Made by a program: the position numbers and the translations under genes. Positions 18,947 through 29,203 of a stretch of 64,000 bases of DNA are shown piece after piece; positions within the stretch are counted from its first letter, which is position 1; each line of letters opens with the position of its first letter. This DNA is from Tsukamurella sputi (lineage in GTDB: Bacteria; Actinomycetota; Actinomycetes; Mycobacteriales; Mycobacteriaceae), in NCBI RefSeq assembly GCF_007858445.1, contig NZ_VIGV01000002.1, positions 310,001 through 374,000 on the forward strand, written 5' to 3'. The notes below the pieces were generated by a model that worked only from the letters and a program-made list of their open reading frames with translations, made no database searches and was not told the DNA's origin.

Positions 18947-20493
18947 CCGCCGCGATCGAGGGCATCGAGCCCGCCGCGCGTCTGTCCGCCGCCCGCCGGT
19001 CAGCGGACCTGCGCGCGCTCGAAGCCGATCCGTCGGTCGACCTGCTGGTCATCGGCGGCGGCGTGACCGGCGCCGGCGTCGCGCTGGACGCCGCGAGCCG
19101 CGGCTTGCGCGTCGCGCTCGTCGAGAAGCACGACCTGGCCTTCGGCACGAGCCGCTGGTCCAGCAAGCTCGTACACGGCGGCCTGCGCTATCTCGCATCG
19201 GGCGCGGTGGGCATCGCCTACGAGAGCGCCGTCGAACGGGACGCGCTGATCCGGTCGATCGCACCGCACCTCACGCGACCTCTGCCGCAGGTGGTACCCC
19301 TGCTGGGCGATGTCTCGCGCCGCGACGCCGCCCTCACCCGAGTCGGTTTCCTCGCGGGCGACGCACTCCGGCTCGCCGCACGGACCCCGTCGTCGGAGCT
19401 GGCGCGTTCGCGCCGCATCTCCCCCGCCGAGGTGATCGCTCTGGCGCCCACGGTCCGGCGAGAGGGCCTGCGGGGCGGGCTCCTCAACTGGGACGGCCAG
19501 CTCACCGACGACGCGCGACTCACGGTCGGGATCGCCCGCACCGCCGCGCGGCACGGCGCCGTGATCCTCACCCACTGCGCGGCTTCCCAGGTCACCGGTA
19601 CCGCGGCGACGGTGACCGACGAACTGACCGGCGCTTCGTTCACCCTGCGCGCCAGGGCCGTGGTCAACGCCACGGGCGTCTGGTCCGGCACCGTCGATCC
19701 GGCGGTATCGCTGCGCCCCAGCCGCGGTACGCACCTGGTCCTGCGGCAGGACGTCTTCGGCGGACTGACCGCGGGCCTGACGGTGCCGGTGCCGAACACC
19801 TTCGGCCGGTACGTCTTCGCCCTGCCGCAGCCGGACGGCCGGGTCTACGTCGGCCTCACCGATGAGGAGGCCGACGGCCCGGTCCCCGACGTCCCCACTC
19901 CGTCGGACGACGAGATCGACTTCCTGCTCGAAACGGTGAACCTCGCACTCGGCACGCCACTGACCCGCGACGACGTGGTCGGCACCTTCGCCGGCCTGCG
20001 CCCCCTCCTGGACTCGGGCGCCGGGCAGACCGCGGACGTCTCCCGCAAGCACGCCGTCCTGACCCGCGGCGATGGTCTCGTCACCGTCGTCGGTGGGAAG
20101 CTGACGACGTACCGGCGGATGGCACAGGACGCCGTCGACGCCGCGCTCGCCGCATCCGGTCTCAGCGCCGGCAGGTGCGTCACGCGGACGCTGCCACTGG
20201 TCGGCGCAGCGCCCCGCGCCGCACTGCAGCACATCGACGCACCCGAGCGTCTCGTCCGGGCCTACGGCACCGAGGCGACCGCGGTGGTCGCGCTCGGCGA
20301 GGCGGACCCGACGCTCGCGACGCCGGTCGCACCCGGCACTGAGATCACCGGGGCGGAACTCGCCTTCGGCGCCCTCGTCGAGGGCGCGATCACGCCGGCG
20401 GATCTCCTCGAGCGCCGAACGCGCCTGTCGCTGATCCCGGAGCTCGCCGACGACGCCGCCGGGGCCGCGGCCGCCGCCCTCCACCATCAGTGA
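18943..20493 (+). CDS. glpD: glycerol-3-phosphate dehydrogenase, FAD-dependent
   Basis: A 516-residue GlpD/GlpA-family enzyme that oxidises sn-glycerol 3-phosphate to DHAP and passes electrons to the quinone pool at the membrane. The dinucleotide-binding motif is [15 protein letters not shown] near residues 34-48, and the substrate/FAD region includes [20 protein letters not shown]-terminal DAO_C-like domain is present. GTG start overlaps the TetR stop by 4 bp (GTGA). Its 3' end overlaps that of the convergent COG0523 gene by 7 bp. Matches glpD1 (Rv2249c) by context. The identification is secure. Confidence 0.95.
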   Translation: MTAAIEGIEPAARLSAARRSADLRALEADPSVDLLVIGGGVTGAGVALDAASRGLRVALVEKHDLAFGTSRWSSKLVHGGLRYLASGAVGIAYESAVERDALIRSIAPHLTRPLPQVVPLLGDVSRRDAALTRVGFLAGDALRLAARTPSSELARSRRISPAEVIALAPTVRREGLRGGLLNWDGQLTDDARLTVGIARTAARHGAVILTHCAASQVTGTAATVTDELTGASFTLRARAVVNATGVWSGTVDPAVSLRPSRGTHLVLRQDVFGGLTAGLTVPVPNTFGRYVFALPQPDGRVYVGLTDEEADGPVPDVPTPSDDEIDFLLETVNLALGTPLTRDDVVGTFAGLRPLLDSGAGQTADVSRKHAVLTRGDGLVTVVGGKLTTYRRMAQDAVDAALAASGLSAGRCVTRTLPLVGAAPRAALQHIDAPERLVRAYGTEATAVVALGEADPTLATPVAPGTEITGAELAFGALVEGAITPADLLERRTRLSLIPELADDAAGAAAAALHHQ

Positions 20494-21641
20494 CGGTGCG
20501 CCGGCACGTTCCACGCGGGTAGTCGGTCGGGGTACTCCACCCAGGCCGCGGGCCCTTCGGCGACCTCGTCGTCGGTGAGCAGCGCCCGGTCGAGCAGCGC
20601 GTGCATCCGTGCGGCGTCCAGCCGGACACCGATGAAGACCAGCTCCTGCTGCGGCGCACCGTCGACCTGGGACCAGTAGGCGGCGGGCTCGATCGTGAGG
20701 TTGGGCCCCGCCTGGGACCACACGCCGACGAGCTCGGGCCGGCTCGCGATCCAGCAGAAGCCCTTGCTGCGGAGCACCGCCCGGATCTCGGAGAGGGATT
20801 CGAGGAGGCGCTGCGGGTGGAACGGCCGGTCGGCGCGGAAGGCCGTCGACGAGATGCCGTACTCCTCCGTCTCCGGAGTGTGGCCACCGATCACCTCGTC
20901 GTCCCACCCCGCGACCGAGGACGCGGCGTCGTGGTCGAACAGGCCGGTACCGATCACCTCGGAGAGCGCGATCTCGCCGCGCGGCAGCGAGCGGACGCGG
21001 GCACGCGGGTTGAGCCGGCGCACCGTCGCCTCCACTGCACCCACGGCGGCCGCCGAGACGAGGTCGGCCTTGCTGATCAGCACGACGTCCGCGAACTCCA
21101 CCTGGTCGATGAGCAGATCGGCGATGGAGCGCTGGTCCCCCTCGGCCGCGCCGAGCCCGCGCTGCGCGAGACTCGTGCCCCGCGCGATCTCACCGAGGAA
21201 GGTGCTGGCGTCCACGACGGTGACCATCGTGTCGAGGGCGGCGAGGTCGCCGAGCCTGCTGCCGTCGTCGAAGGTCCAGTCGAAGGTCGCGGCGACCGGC
21301 ATGGGCTCGGAGATGCCCGTGGACTCGATGACGAGGTGATCGAAGCGCGGCCGACCGTCGGGGGTGCGCTGCCGCGCGATCGCACCGACGGCGTCGACCA
21401 GGTCCTCGCGCAGCGTGCAGCAGATGCACCCGTTGCTGAGCTCGACGAGCTTCTCCTCGGTGCGGTCGAAGCCGCCGAGGTCGACGAGGGCCGCGTCGAC
21501 GTTCACCTCGCTCATGTCGTTGACGATCACCGCGATGCGCAGACCGTCACGGTTCGTGAGGAGGTGGTTGAGCAGGGTGGTCTTGCCGGCGCCGAGGAAG
21601 CCGGAGAGGACGGTGACGGGCAGCGGAGTGGAGGCGGGCAT
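20487..21641 (-). CDS. COG0523 G3E-family GTPase (CobW/ZagA-like metallochaperone)
   Basis: A 384-residue GTPase with Walker [19 protein letters not shown] at the N-terminus, the metal-binding CxCC motif in [11 protein letters not shown], the [10 protein letters not shown] switch segment and a C-terminal CobW_C domain (from about [16 protein letters not shown]). COG0523 proteins insert or deliver metals, usually zinc or cobalt, under limitation. Here a 31-bp palindrome that resembles a Zur box begins directly before the ATG, which points to a zinc-starvation role. The 3' end overlaps glpD by 7 bp. Family assignment is secure; the metal is inferred from the operator. Confidence 0.92.
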   Translation of the reverse strand: MPASTPLPVTVLSGFLGAGKTTLLNHLLTNRDGLRIAVIVNDMSEVNVDAALVDLGGFDRTEEKLVELSNGCICCTLREDLVDAVGAIARQRTPDGRPRFDHLVIESTGISEPMPVAATFDWTFDDGSRLGDLAALDTMVTVVDASTFLGEIARGTSLAQRGLGAAEGDQRSIADLLIDQVEFADVVLISKADLVSAAAVGAVEATVRRLNPRARVRSLPRGEIALSEVIGTGLFDHDAASSVAGWDDEVIGGHTPETEEYGISSTAFRADRPFHPQRLLESLSEIRAVLRSKGFCWIASRPELVGVWSQAGPNLTIEPAAYWSQVDGAPQQELVFIGVRLDAARMHALLDRALLTDDEVAEGPAAWVEYPDRLPAWNVPAHRH

Positions 21642-21672
21642 GCCACTAATAGTAATCATTGTCATTAGTGGC
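21642..21672 (-). promoter_or_regulatory. Zur-like operator upstream of the COG0523 GTPase
   Basis: 31-bp dyad centred at 21657: perfect 9-bp outer arms GCCACTAAT (21642-21650) and ATTAGTGGC (21664-21672), with AT-rich AATCATT at the centre. The core resembles the TGATAATGATTATCA type of Zur/Fur-family box and is the most AT-rich piece in the neighbourhood. It abuts the start codon, so bound repressor would block transcription start. Regulator identity is inferred from the gene family. Confidence 0.65.
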
Positions 21673-21687
21673 GCTCGTTGAACCCCC

Positions 21688-22728
21688 TCAGAAGAGCGAC
21701 TCCTGCAGGTCGGGAGCGGTGGAGCCGTGGATCCGCGGGACGTGCGGAGCACGCGGCGGCGGACTCGCATAGGGGTCTTCCAGCCGCATCAGCCCGAACT
21801 CCTCGAGCATCGGCGTGACGCGGGCGCGCAGATGCGTGCGGTAGTCGGCCGAGACGCGCCCACTGGAGCCGTACAGCTGCCGGTAGCGCCGCACCAGCAT
21901 CGGATGCTTCTCCGACAGCCACCCGAGGAACCAGTCCCGGTAGCGCCCCGTCAGATTCAGCGCCATCACCGAGGCGCTCGCGGCTCCCGCCTCCGCGATC
22001 GCGGCGATCAGCGCGCGCAGCGACGCGGCGTCGTCGGTGAGGTAGGGAACCACGGGCGCGACCATCACGTGGCAGTCGAATCCCGCGTCGGCGATGGCAC
22101 GGATCAGTTCCAAGCGCGCCTCGGGTTTGGGCGTGCCGGGCTCGAGCGAGCGCTGCAGGGCGGGATCGAGCAGGGCCAGCGAGACCGACAGCTGCACCGG
22201 CACCCGGGTGGCCGCCGTCGTGAGCAGCGGCAGGTCGCGCCGCAGCAGAGTCCCCTTGGTGAGGATCGAGATCGGCGAGCCTGCGCCCGCGAGCGCACCG
22301 ATCACCCCCGGCATCAGCCGGTAGCGCCCCTCGGCCCGCTGGTACGGGTCGGTGTTGGTACCGAGCGCGACCGGCTCGCCCCGCCAGGACGCGCGCCGCA
22401 GCTCCTTCTTGAGCACGGAGACGAGATTCGTCTTGACGACGATCTGCGAGTCGAAATCACCGCCCGCGTCGAACTCGAGGTACTCGTGACTCGAACGCGC
22501 GAAGCAGTAGGTACAGGCATGAGTGCAACCGCGGTACGGATTGACCGTCCAGGCGAAGGGCATCGCGGACGACTCGGGCAGCCTGTTCAGCGCGCTCTTG
22601 CACAGCACCTCGTGAAAGGTGATGCCCTCGAACTCCGGCGTGGTGACCGTGCGCCCCACACCCTCGAGACCCGGCAACGCGCGCACGCCCGAACCGGCAT
22701 CCCCCAGCAGCTGACCATCCCATCGCAC
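21688..22728 (-). CDS. Rv2578c-family radical SAM protein
   Basis: A 346-residue radical SAM enzyme. The [4Fe-4S] cluster motif is CTHACTYC (CxxxCxxC) near residue 70, followed by GTNTDPYQ and a conserved PVVPYLTDD segment. The family is close to SplB-like photoproducts lyases in the SAM domain, but the actinobacterial Rv2578c type has no established reaction. It begins at GTG 22728, directly downstream of a good -35/-10 pair, with no room for a Shine-Dalgarno sequence, so it is probably leaderless. A LexA-like dyad overlaps the promoter. Reaction unknown. Confidence 0.88.
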   Translation of the reverse strand: MRWDGQLLGDAGSGVRALPGLEGVGRTVTTPEFEGITFHEVLCKSALNRLPESSAMPFAWTVNPYRGCTHACTYCFARSSHEYLEFDAGGDFDSQIVVKTNLVSVLKKELRRASWRGEPVALGTNTDPYQRAEGRYRLMPGVIGALAGAGSPISILTKGTLLRRDLPLLTTAATRVPVQLSVSLALLDPALQRSLEPGTPKPEARLELIRAIADAGFDCHVMVAPVVPYLTDDAASLRALIAAIAEAGAASASVMALNLTGRYRDWFLGWLSEKHPMLVRRYRQLYGSSGRVSADYRTHLRARVTPMLEEFGLMRLEDPYASPPPRAPHVPRIHGSTAPDLQESLF

Positions 22729-22734
22729 AGCACC

Positions 22735-22763
22735 ATTCGAACATGACGTTCGATCACAGTCAA
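22735..22763 (-). promoter_or_regulatory. promoter with LexA-like dyad before the radical SAM gene
   Basis: On the minus strand TTGACT (22758-22763), a 17-nt spacer and TCGAAT (22735-22740) form a plausible sigma-A promoter, 6 nt before the GTG. Between them lies TCGAAC-GTCAT-GTTCGA (22737-22753). The arms equal the actinobacterial LexA box but the spacer is 5 rather than the canonical 4 bp. A further GTTCGAAC lies just upstream. SOS control is possible but unproven. Confidence 0.5.
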
Positions 22764-22782
22764 GCGTTCGAACAGCGCGCGT

Positions 22783-23475
22783 CTACCACGGTGGCCGGGC
22801 GATCTCCTCGACCTCGTCGGCGGTGAACACCAACTCCTCGGTACCGCCGACCTCGCGCGCGATCCCCGCAGCGCGGAACAGGGGCCGGTCCCGGATCGGG
22901 GTCGACGAGGCCTGCGCCCGCGACTGCTCCGCGAGCACCCGCGCGACGTCGCGCACGTCGGGATGCCGATTGCGCTCGAGCGCCTCCGCGAGTCGTCGGG
23001 TACCGAGCATCGGCAGCTCCCGTCCGCGCACGCGACCGCGGCCCGAGCCCTCGTACAGGGCGAGGGGCAGGCGCACCGTCGTCCTCCCCTGGCGCAGCCG
23101 GAGCGAGACCTGCGCGAACCGGGCGACCTCCGCGACCAGGTCGACCTCGTCGGCGTCCATGAGGTTCATCCGTTGCGTCCGCAGCGTCCGGCGGGTGAGC
23201 ACGCGGTGGTCGAGCACCACGCGACGCCGCGCGACACCCAGGTAGCCGCCGACGCCCGGCGCCGCGCCGGCGACCAGCACGGCGATCCCCCACGGGGCGC
23301 CCACCAGCACCGTGACGATCACGCCGACGATCACCGTCGCGATGAGGCCGATCGCGAGGGCACGCCGTACCTTCGGCAGCATCAGCCGCGGCGGGATGAG
23401 GTCCACGTCGACGGCGTCCTCCGCGCTCAGCTCCCGCGGATCGCGGGCGCCGGGCTCGGCGGGACTGGACGACAC
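22783..23475 (-). CDS. small membrane protein, function unknown
   Basis: A 230-residue protein with two adjacent membrane helices at about residues 41-80 (LIATVIVGVIVTVLVG and IAVLVAGAAPGVGGYLG), followed by a basic, probably cytoplasmic domain rich in leucine and arginine. The domain resembles bacterial PH-like membrane proteins in layout, but I do not recognise a family with confidence. GTG start lies 2 bp after the hisS stop, so it is co-transcribed with the MBL hydrolase and hisS. No catalytic motif is evident. Confidence 0.7.
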   Translation of the reverse strand: MSSSPAEPGARDPRELSAEDAVDVDLIPPRLMLPKVRRALAIGLIATVIVGVIVTVLVGAPWGIAVLVAGAAPGVGGYLGVARRRVVLDHRVLTRRTLRTQRMNLMDADEVDLVAEVARFAQVSLRLRQGRTTVRLPLALYEGSGRGRVRGRELPMLGTRRLAEALERNRHPDVRDVARVLAEQSRAQASSTPIRDRPLFRAAGIAREVGGTEELVFTADEVEEIARPPW

Positions 23476-23477
23476 GG

Positions 23478-24776
23478 CTACCCCGCGCTCTCGTTGCTCT
23501 CGGTCACGATCACGTCCACGACCGTATCGATCGGAACCGCGCGCTGCTCCCCCTTCGCCAGATCCTTGAGCATCACGACGCCCTGTTCGAGCTCGGAATC
23601 GCCCAGGATCAGGGCGAACCGGGCGCCGGAGCGGTCCGCCGCCTTCATCGCACCCTTCATCGCGCGGTTGCCGTAGGCCATGTCCGAGGCCACACCGGCG
23701 TGCCGCAGACGGCCCAGGAGGGGCACCATCGCATCGCGGGCGGCGTCCCCGAGGGGAACGCCGAAGGCCACCACGCGAGCCGACGCCGGTGCGCGCTTGC
23801 CCTCGGCGGCGAGCGCGAGAAGGGTGCGGTCGACGCCGAGACCGAAGCCGACTCCCGTGACGCCCTCGCGTCCGCCGAGCTGCTCGACGAGTCCGTCGTA
23901 GCGGCCGCCTCCACCGATGCCGGACTGGGCTCCCAGGCCGTCGTGGACGAACTCGAAGCACGTCTTGGTGTAGTAGTCGAGACCACGGACCAGCCGCGGG
24001 TTCACGACGTAGGGCACGCCGAGCGCGTCGAGGTAGCCGAGCACCTTCTCGAAGTGCTCCTTCGGCTCCGGCGTCAAGTTGTCGATCATGAGCGGGGCAT
24101 CGGCCGTCATGGCCTTCACCTCGGGCCGCTTGTCGTCGAGCACGCGCAGCGGGTTGATCTCGGCGCGGCGCCGGGTCTCCTCGTCGAGGTCGAGCGCGAA
24201 CAGGAACTCCTGCAGCTTCTCCCGGTACTGCGGGCGGCAGGTGGCGTCGCCGAGACTGGAGATCTCCAGCCGGAAGCCGTCGAGGCCGACGCTGCGGTAG
24301 GCGCGGTCCGCCACAGCGATCACCTCGGCGTCCAGCGCCGGGTCGTCGACGCCGATGGCCTCCATGCCGACCTGCTGCAGCTGCCGGTAGCGACCCTCCT
24401 GGGGGCGCTCGTACCGGAAGAAGGGGCCGGCGTACGAGGCCTTGACCGGCAATTGGCCCCGGTCGAGGCCGTGCTGGAGCACCGCGCGGACGACGCCCGC
24501 GGTGCCCTCGGGACGGAGCGTCACGGAGCGGTCGCCGCGGTCGGCGAAGGTGTACATCTCCTTCGCGACGACGTCGGTGGACTCACCGACGCCGCGCGCG
24601 AACAACGTGGTGTCCTCGAAGATCGGCAGTTCCATGTAGCCGTAGCCCGCTTCGGCGGTCGCCCGCAGCAGCGCGGTGCGCACGGCCAGGAAGTCGGCGG
24701 AGCTGTTCTTCTCCCCCGACGGCACCGGGATGTAGTCGGGAATGCCCTTCGGGGCCTGGAAGCTACCGGCGCTCAC
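23478..24776 (-). CDS. hisS: histidine--tRNA ligase
   Basis: Class II HisRS, 432 residues. Begins with [10 protein letters not shown]; motif 2 region is [20 protein letters not shown]; the histidine-specific HisA and HisB blocks read [15 protein letters not shown] and [11 protein letters not shown]; the C-terminal anticodon-binding domain ends the protein. GTG start overlaps the stop of the metallo-beta-lactamase-fold gene by 4 bp. The gene order MBL hydrolase-hisS matches Rv2581c-Rv2580c. Call secure. Confidence 0.97.
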   Translation of the reverse strand: MSAGSFQAPKGIPDYIPVPSGEKNSSADFLAVRTALLRATAEAGYGYMELPIFEDTTLFARGVGESTDVVAKEMYTFADRGDRSVTLRPEGTAGVVRAVLQHGLDRGQLPVKASYAGPFFRYERPQEGRYRQLQQVGMEAIGVDDPALDAEVIAVADRAYRSVGLDGFRLEISSLGDATCRPQYREKLQEFLFALDLDEETRRRAEINPLRVLDDKRPEVKAMTADAPLMIDNLTPEPKEHFEKVLGYLDALGVPYVVNPRLVRGLDYYTKTCFEFVHDGLGAQSGIGGGGRYDGLVEQLGGREGVTGVGFGLGVDRTLLALAAEGKRAPASARVVAFGVPLGDAARDAMVPLLGRLRHAGVASDMAYGNRAMKGAMKAADRSGARFALILGDSELEQGVVMLKDLAKGEQRAVPIDTVVDVIVTESNESAG

Positions 24777-25522
24777 AGTCCGTATCGTCCTTTCCGCTCA
24801 CTCCGCGCAGCGGCCGGTGAGGCGTCATTACTCAATCCGGCGAGGAACGGGTTCGACGCTCGCTCCCGTCCGATGGTGGTGGCCGGGCCGTGGCCGGGCA
24901 GGACGACGGTGTCGTCGCGCAGGGGCAGCAGCTTCGCGGTGATGGATTCGAGGAGCTGCTCATGGCTGCCACCGGGCAGATCGGTCCGGCCGATCGAGCC
25001 CTGGAAGAGCACGTCACCGTCGAAGGCGACGGTGACCGTCTCCCCCTCGACCGGGGTCCCGGCACCGTCGACGGCGGGCGCCGCGACCGTGAAGACGATC
25101 GAGCCCGCGGAGTGGCCCGGCGCGTGGTCGACGCCGAAGGTGATGCCCGCCAGCTCGACGGGCTCGCCGTCGACGAGCTCGATCACCTTCTGCGGTTCGA
25201 CGAAGACCTGATCGCCGATCATCGCGCCGAGCGCAGCCCCGATCCCGACGGCGGGATCGGCGAGCATCGGCCGGTCCGCCTCGTGGATGTACACGGGGAT
25301 GCCGAACTCGTCGGCGAAGGGCTGCGCGGTCCACGTGTGGTCGAGGTGCCCGTGCGTGAGCAGGACCGCGACGGGGTTGAGCCGATGCTCGGCGAGGAGC
25401 TGCCGCAGGGGCCCGACAGCGTCCTGACCGGGGTCGATGACGACGGCGTCGGCGCCCGGACCGCCCGCGACGACGTAGCAGTTGGTCTGGAACACCCCCG
25501 CGGGGAATCCGGTGATCAGCAT
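24773..25522 (-). CDS. MBL-fold metallo-hydrolase (glyoxalase II-like, Rv2581c-type)
   Basis: A 249-residue metallo-beta-lactamase-fold hydrolase. The zinc-binding signature is THGHLDHTW, with further ligands in [17 protein letters not shown] and LPGHGP. Glyoxalase II-like by length and motif, but the true thioester or other substrate is not known; Mycobacteriales lack glutathione, so a mycothiol- or other thiol-linked substrate is more likely. First gene of the MBL-hisS-membrane protein unit; diverges from the cyclophilin gene across 108 bp in which I see no certain element. Confidence 0.9.
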   Translation of the reverse strand: MLITGFPAGVFQTNCYVVAGGPGADAVVIDPGQDAVGPLRQLLAEHRLNPVAVLLTHGHLDHTWTAQPFADEFGIPVYIHEADRPMLADPAVGIGAALGAMIGDQVFVEPQKVIELVDGEPVELAGITFGVDHAPGHSAGSIVFTVAAPAVDGAGTPVEGETVTVAFDGDVLFQGSIGRTDLPGGSHEQLLESITAKLLPLRDDTVVLPGHGPATTIGRERASNPFLAGLSNDASPAAARSERKGRYGL

Positions 25523-25630
25523 CCGACCATTGTGGCACCAGACCCGGTGACGGCGTCCATCAGGTTTAGCTGGCAGACTTGGCGATCAGTTGTGCCCGCC
25601 GGATGTCGGTAATGAGGAGGTCGTCACACC

Positions 25631-26764
25631 GTGCCGAGCAATGAAGAGCGCCGCCAGGCCGCCCGCGAGAAGCTGGCGAAGCAGAACGAGCGGCGTGAGG
25701 CCGACGCGCGCAAGCGCAAATTGAAGGCCATCGGGGCGGGTGTCGCCGTGGTCGCGGTGGCCGCCGTCGTCGCCGCCTACATCTGGGTTCCCGCAGGGCC
25801 CCGGTGGCCGCTGCGCGTGGCCGCCGAGGACAAGTTCAAGTCGCTGCACGTCACGTGCGACTTCGGCGACCGCGATCCGGCCGCGGACGCGCGCAAGAGC
25901 ATCGACGCGCAGAAGAAGCAGATCGCGACGATGCGCACGCAGATCGCCGACGCGCAGAAGCGCCTGCCGACGATGCCCGCGGATCAGAAGGCCTCGTTCG
26001 AGCAGCAGATCAACGCCGCGATCGAGCAGACCGATAGTTCGGAGAAGTCGATCGGCGAGGCGGAGAAGCAGCTGCCGACCCTCGACAAGCTGACCGAGCG
26101 CAACAAGACGGTGACCAAGCCCGAGGGCAAGGACATCCCGAACACCGGCACGATGAAGGGCACCATCACCACGAACGCCGGCCCCATCGGCTTCGAACTG
26201 GACCGGTCGAAGGCGCCGTGCAACGTCGAAACCTTCATCGCACTGATGCAGGCGAAGTACTTCGACGGCACCACCTGCCACCGTGAGACCGCCAGCGAGG
26301 CCGCGGACAAGAAGAGCGGCCTGTACGTGCTCCAGTGCGGCGATCCGTCGGCCACCGGACTGGGCGGTCCCAGCTGGACCTCCCCGGACGAGGCGCCCAA
26401 GTTCCTCAAGGCCGCCGGCGCCGACAGCAACCCGATGCAGACCGCGCAGAACGTGATCTACCCGGCCGGCACCATCGCGGTCGCGAACGCGAACCAGCCC
26501 GCGAACCCGCAGACGGGCCAGGCGGGCACGTCCAACACGGGCTCGAGCCAGTTCTTCCTGGTCTACAAGGACACCACGCTGCCTGCGAACTACTCGGTGA
26601 TCGGGAAGACCGACGACGCCGGCCTGACGGTGCTGCAGCAGATCGCCAAGAAGGGCATCGTCCCCAAGGCGGGCGATCCCGCGCCCAAGCCGGGCACCCC
26701 CGTCACCGACGGCAAGCCCAAGGAGCCGGTCAACATCGCCACCATGGCGTTGAACCAGCAGTAG
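25631..26764 (+). CDS. membrane-anchored cyclophilin-type peptidyl-prolyl isomerase with coiled-coil linker
   Basis: A 377-residue protein in the place of Rv2582 (ppiB). Basic N-terminus, one membrane helix at about residues 36-55, then an extracytoplasmic part. Between the helix and the cyclophilin domain is a linker of about 100 residues rich in Lys, Gln, Ala and Asp (for example KKQIATMRTQIADAQKRL) that looks like a coiled coil. The cyclophilin domain spans about residue 172 to the end, with FDGTTCHRE and SSQFFLVYKDTTLP. Several active-site positions differ from classical cyclophilin (CHR instead of FHR), so catalysis is likely but weaker than certain. GTG start with AGGAGG 10 bp upstream. 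Confidence 0.88.
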   Translation: MPSNEERRQAAREKLAKQNERREADARKRKLKAIGAGVAVVAVAAVVAAYIWVPAGPRWPLRVAAEDKFKSLHVTCDFGDRDPAADARKSIDAQKKQIATMRTQIADAQKRLPTMPADQKASFEQQINAAIEQTDSSEKSIGEAEKQLPTLDKLTERNKTVTKPEGKDIPNTGTMKGTITTNAGPIGFELDRSKAPCNVETFIALMQAKYFDGTTCHRETASEAADKKSGLYVLQCGDPSATGLGGPSWTSPDEAPKFLKAAGADSNPMQTAQNVIYPAGTIAVANANQPANPQTGQAGTSNTGSSQFFLVYKDTTLPANYSVIGKTDDAGLTVLQQIAKKGIVPKAGDPAPKPGTPVTDGKPKEPVNIATMALNQQ

Positions 26765-26773
26765 GCGAGACGA

Positions 26774-26811
26774 ACGAACGAGGCCCCCGCTCCGGCGGGG
26801 GCCTCGTTCGT
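26774..26811. terminator. bidirectional hairpin terminator between cyclophilin gene and relA
   Basis: Perfect 17-bp stem: ACGAACGAGGCCCCCGC at 26774-26790 and its complement at 26795-26811 around a 4-nt loop. Lies 9 bp after the cyclophilin stop and 17 bp before the relA stop, so it serves both convergent genes. No long T-tract follows on either side, as is common in high-GC actinobacteria. Confidence 0.85.
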
Positions 26812-26828
26812 CTCGGCGCCGACTCGCG

Positions 26829-29165
26829 CTACTGCGCGGAGGTCACGCGGTAGACGTCGTAGACGCCCTCCACGTTGCGCACCACGTTCAGCACGTGGCC
26901 GAGGTGCTTCGGATCGCCCATCTCGAACGTGAACCGCGACACCGCGACCCGGTCGCGCGAGGTGGTGACCGACGCGGAGAGGATGTTGACCTTCTCGTCG
27001 GCGAGCACCTTGGTCACGTCGGAGAGCAGGCGGTGCCGGTCGAGCGCCTCCACCTGGATCGCGACCAGGAAGACCGACGACGCCGACGGCGCCCACTTCA
27101 CGTCGAGGAAGCGCTCCGGTTCCTTCTGCAGCTCCGCGACGTTGGTGCAGTCGGTGCGGTGCACGCTCACGCCGCCGCCGCGGGTCACGAAGCCGACGAT
27201 CTCGTCGCCCGGCACCGGGGTGCAGCACTTGGCGAGCTTCGCCAGCACGCCCGGCTGGCCGGTGACGAGCACGCCGACGTCGGTGCTCGCCGTCGGCCCC
27301 GAGATGGTCGACGGGGTGCTGCGCTCGGCGAGCTCCTCCGTGGCCTCCTCGATACCGCCCAGTTGCTCGAGCATCCGCTGCACGACGGTGTGCGCGGACA
27401 CCTGGTGCTCACCCACGGCCGTGTAGAGCGCTGAGACGTCCGCGTAGCGCAGTTCCTTGGCGATGCCCGCCATCGACTCCGCGTTCGTCAGGCGTTGCAA
27501 CGGGAGGCCCGAGCGGCGCACCTCCTTGGCGATGGCGTCGCGGCCGTTCTCCAGCGCCTCCTCGCGGCGCTCCTTGGCGAACCATTGCCGGATCTTGGCC
27601 TTGGCCCGCGGGGAGACCACGAAGGACTGCCAGTCGCGCGACGGGCCGGCGTTCTCGGCCTTGCTGGTGAAGACCTCGACGACCTCACCGTTCTCCAGCT
27701 TGCGCTCGAGCGCCACGAGCCTGCCGTTCACGCGCGCGCCGATGCACCGGTGGCCCACCTCGGTGTGCACGGCGTACGCGAAGTCGACCGGGGTGCTGCC
27801 CGCGGGCAGCGTGATCACATCGCCCTTGGGAGTGAAGACGAAGATCTCCTTGACCGCCAGGTCGTAGCGGAGCGATTCGAGGAACTCCCCGGGGTCCGCC
27901 GCCTCCCGCTGCCAGTCGAGCAGCTGGCGCATCCACGCCATGTCGTCGACCTCGGCGATGTCGGAGCCGCCCTTGCCGTTGCGCCCCTTGGTCTCCTTGT
28001 AGCGCCAGTGCGCGGCGATGCCGAATTCCGCGGTGCGGTGCATCTCCTGCGTACGGATCTGCACCTCCAGCGGCTTGCCCTCCGGTCCGATCACCGTGGT
28101 GTGCAGCGACTGGTACACGCCGTACCGCGGCTGCGCGATGTAGTCCTTGAACCGGCCGGCCATCGGCTGCCACAGCGAGTGCACCACGCCGACGGCGGCG
28201 TAGCAGTCCCGCACCTCGTCGCACAGGATCCGCACGCCGACCAGGTCGTGGATGTCATCGAAGTCGCGGCCCTTGACGATCATCTTCTGGTAGATCGACC
28301 AGTAGTGCTTGGGCCTTCCCTGCACGTCCGCGACGATCCGTTGCGCCGCGAGGGCGCCGTTGATCTCGGCGCGCACGGACGCCAGGTAGGTGTCCCTCGA
28401 CGGTGCCCGGTCGGCCACGAGCCGCACGATCTCGTCGTACTTCTTGGGGTGGAGGATGGCGAAGGCCAGGTCCTCGAGCTCCCATTTCACCGTCGCCATA
28501 CCCAGACGGTGCGCGAGCGGCGCGATCACCTCGAGCGTCTCACGGGCCTTGCGGGCCTGCTTCTCCGGCGGCAGAAAGCGCATGGTGCGCATGTTGTGCA
28601 GGCGGTCGGCGACCTTGATCACCAGCACCCGCGGGTCGCGGGCCATGGCGATGATCATCTTGCGGATCGTCTCCGCCTCGGCCGCGCTGCCGAGGGCCAC
28701 CTTGTCGAGCTTGGTGACGCCGTCCACGAGGTGCGCGACCTCGGGACCGAAGTCGGTGGTGAGCTGGTCGAGCGAGTAGCCCGTGTCCTCGACGGTGTCG
28801 TGCAGCAGCGCCGCGACGATGGTGGTCGTGTCCATCCCCAGCTCGGCGAGGATCGTCGCGACGGCGAGCGGATGCGTGATGTACGGGTCGCCCGACTTGC
28901 GCATCTGCGAGGCGTGGCGCTGCTCCGCGACGTCGTAGGCGCGCTCGATGAGCGCGACGTCGGACTTGGGGTAGACCTCGCGGTGCAGCGCGACCAGCGG
29001 CTCCAGCACGGGCCGCACATGATTGCGCGTGCCCGTCATCCGGCGGGCGAGACGAGCGCGCACCCGGCGGGTGGTCGACCCCGTGGTCTCGAGATTGGGC
29101 GGGCCCTGCTGGCCCGCCGGGGCCGGTGTCCGCGCGGCGTCGGACCCCTGAGACTGCAGCGACAT
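26829..29165 (-). CDS. relA: bifunctional (p)ppGpp synthetase/hydrolase Rel
   Basis: A 778-residue long RSH protein that makes and degrades the stringent-response alarmone. Order of domains: HD hydrolase (HDTVEDT at the metal site), synthetase ([19 protein letters not shown]), TGS ([14 protein letters not shown]), a conserved-cysteine domain ([16 protein letters not shown]) and a C-terminal ACT domain ([20 protein letters not shown]). The N-terminus carries a poorly conserved basic stretch before the HD domain. Both halves keep their motifs, so it is predicted bifunctional like mycobacterial Rel. Upstream gene apt ends 38 bp away. Call secure. Confidence 0.97.
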   Translation of the reverse strand: MSLQSQGSDAARTPAPAGQQGPPNLETTGSTTRRVRARLARRMTGTRNHVRPVLEPLVALHREVYPKSDVALIERAYDVAEQRHASQMRKSGDPYITHPLAVATILAELGMDTTTIVAALLHDTVEDTGYSLDQLTTDFGPEVAHLVDGVTKLDKVALGSAAEAETIRKMIIAMARDPRVLVIKVADRLHNMRTMRFLPPEKQARKARETLEVIAPLAHRLGMATVKWELEDLAFAILHPKKYDEIVRLVADRAPSRDTYLASVRAEINGALAAQRIVADVQGRPKHYWSIYQKMIVKGRDFDDIHDLVGVRILCDEVRDCYAAVGVVHSLWQPMAGRFKDYIAQPRYGVYQSLHTTVIGPEGKPLEVQIRTQEMHRTAEFGIAAHWRYKETKGRNGKGGSDIAEVDDMAWMRQLLDWQREAADPGEFLESLRYDLAVKEIFVFTPKGDVITLPAGSTPVDFAYAVHTEVGHRCIGARVNGRLVALERKLENGEVVEVFTSKAENAGPSRDWQSFVVSPRAKAKIRQWFAKERREEALENGRDAIAKEVRRSGLPLQRLTNAESMAGIAKELRYADVSALYTAVGEHQVSAHTVVQRMLEQLGGIEEATEELAERSTPSTISGPTASTDVGVLVTGQPGVLAKLAKCCTPVPGDEIVGFVTRGGGVSVHRTDCTNVAELQKEPERFLDVKWAPSASSVFLVAIQVEALDRHRLLSDVTKVLADEKVNILSASVTTSRDRVAVSRFTFEMGDPKHLGHVLNVVRNVEGVYDVYRVTSAQ

Positions 29166-29203
29166 GGTGCCTCCCCGCCCGGACGACGAACTGGACTAGG
29201 GAT

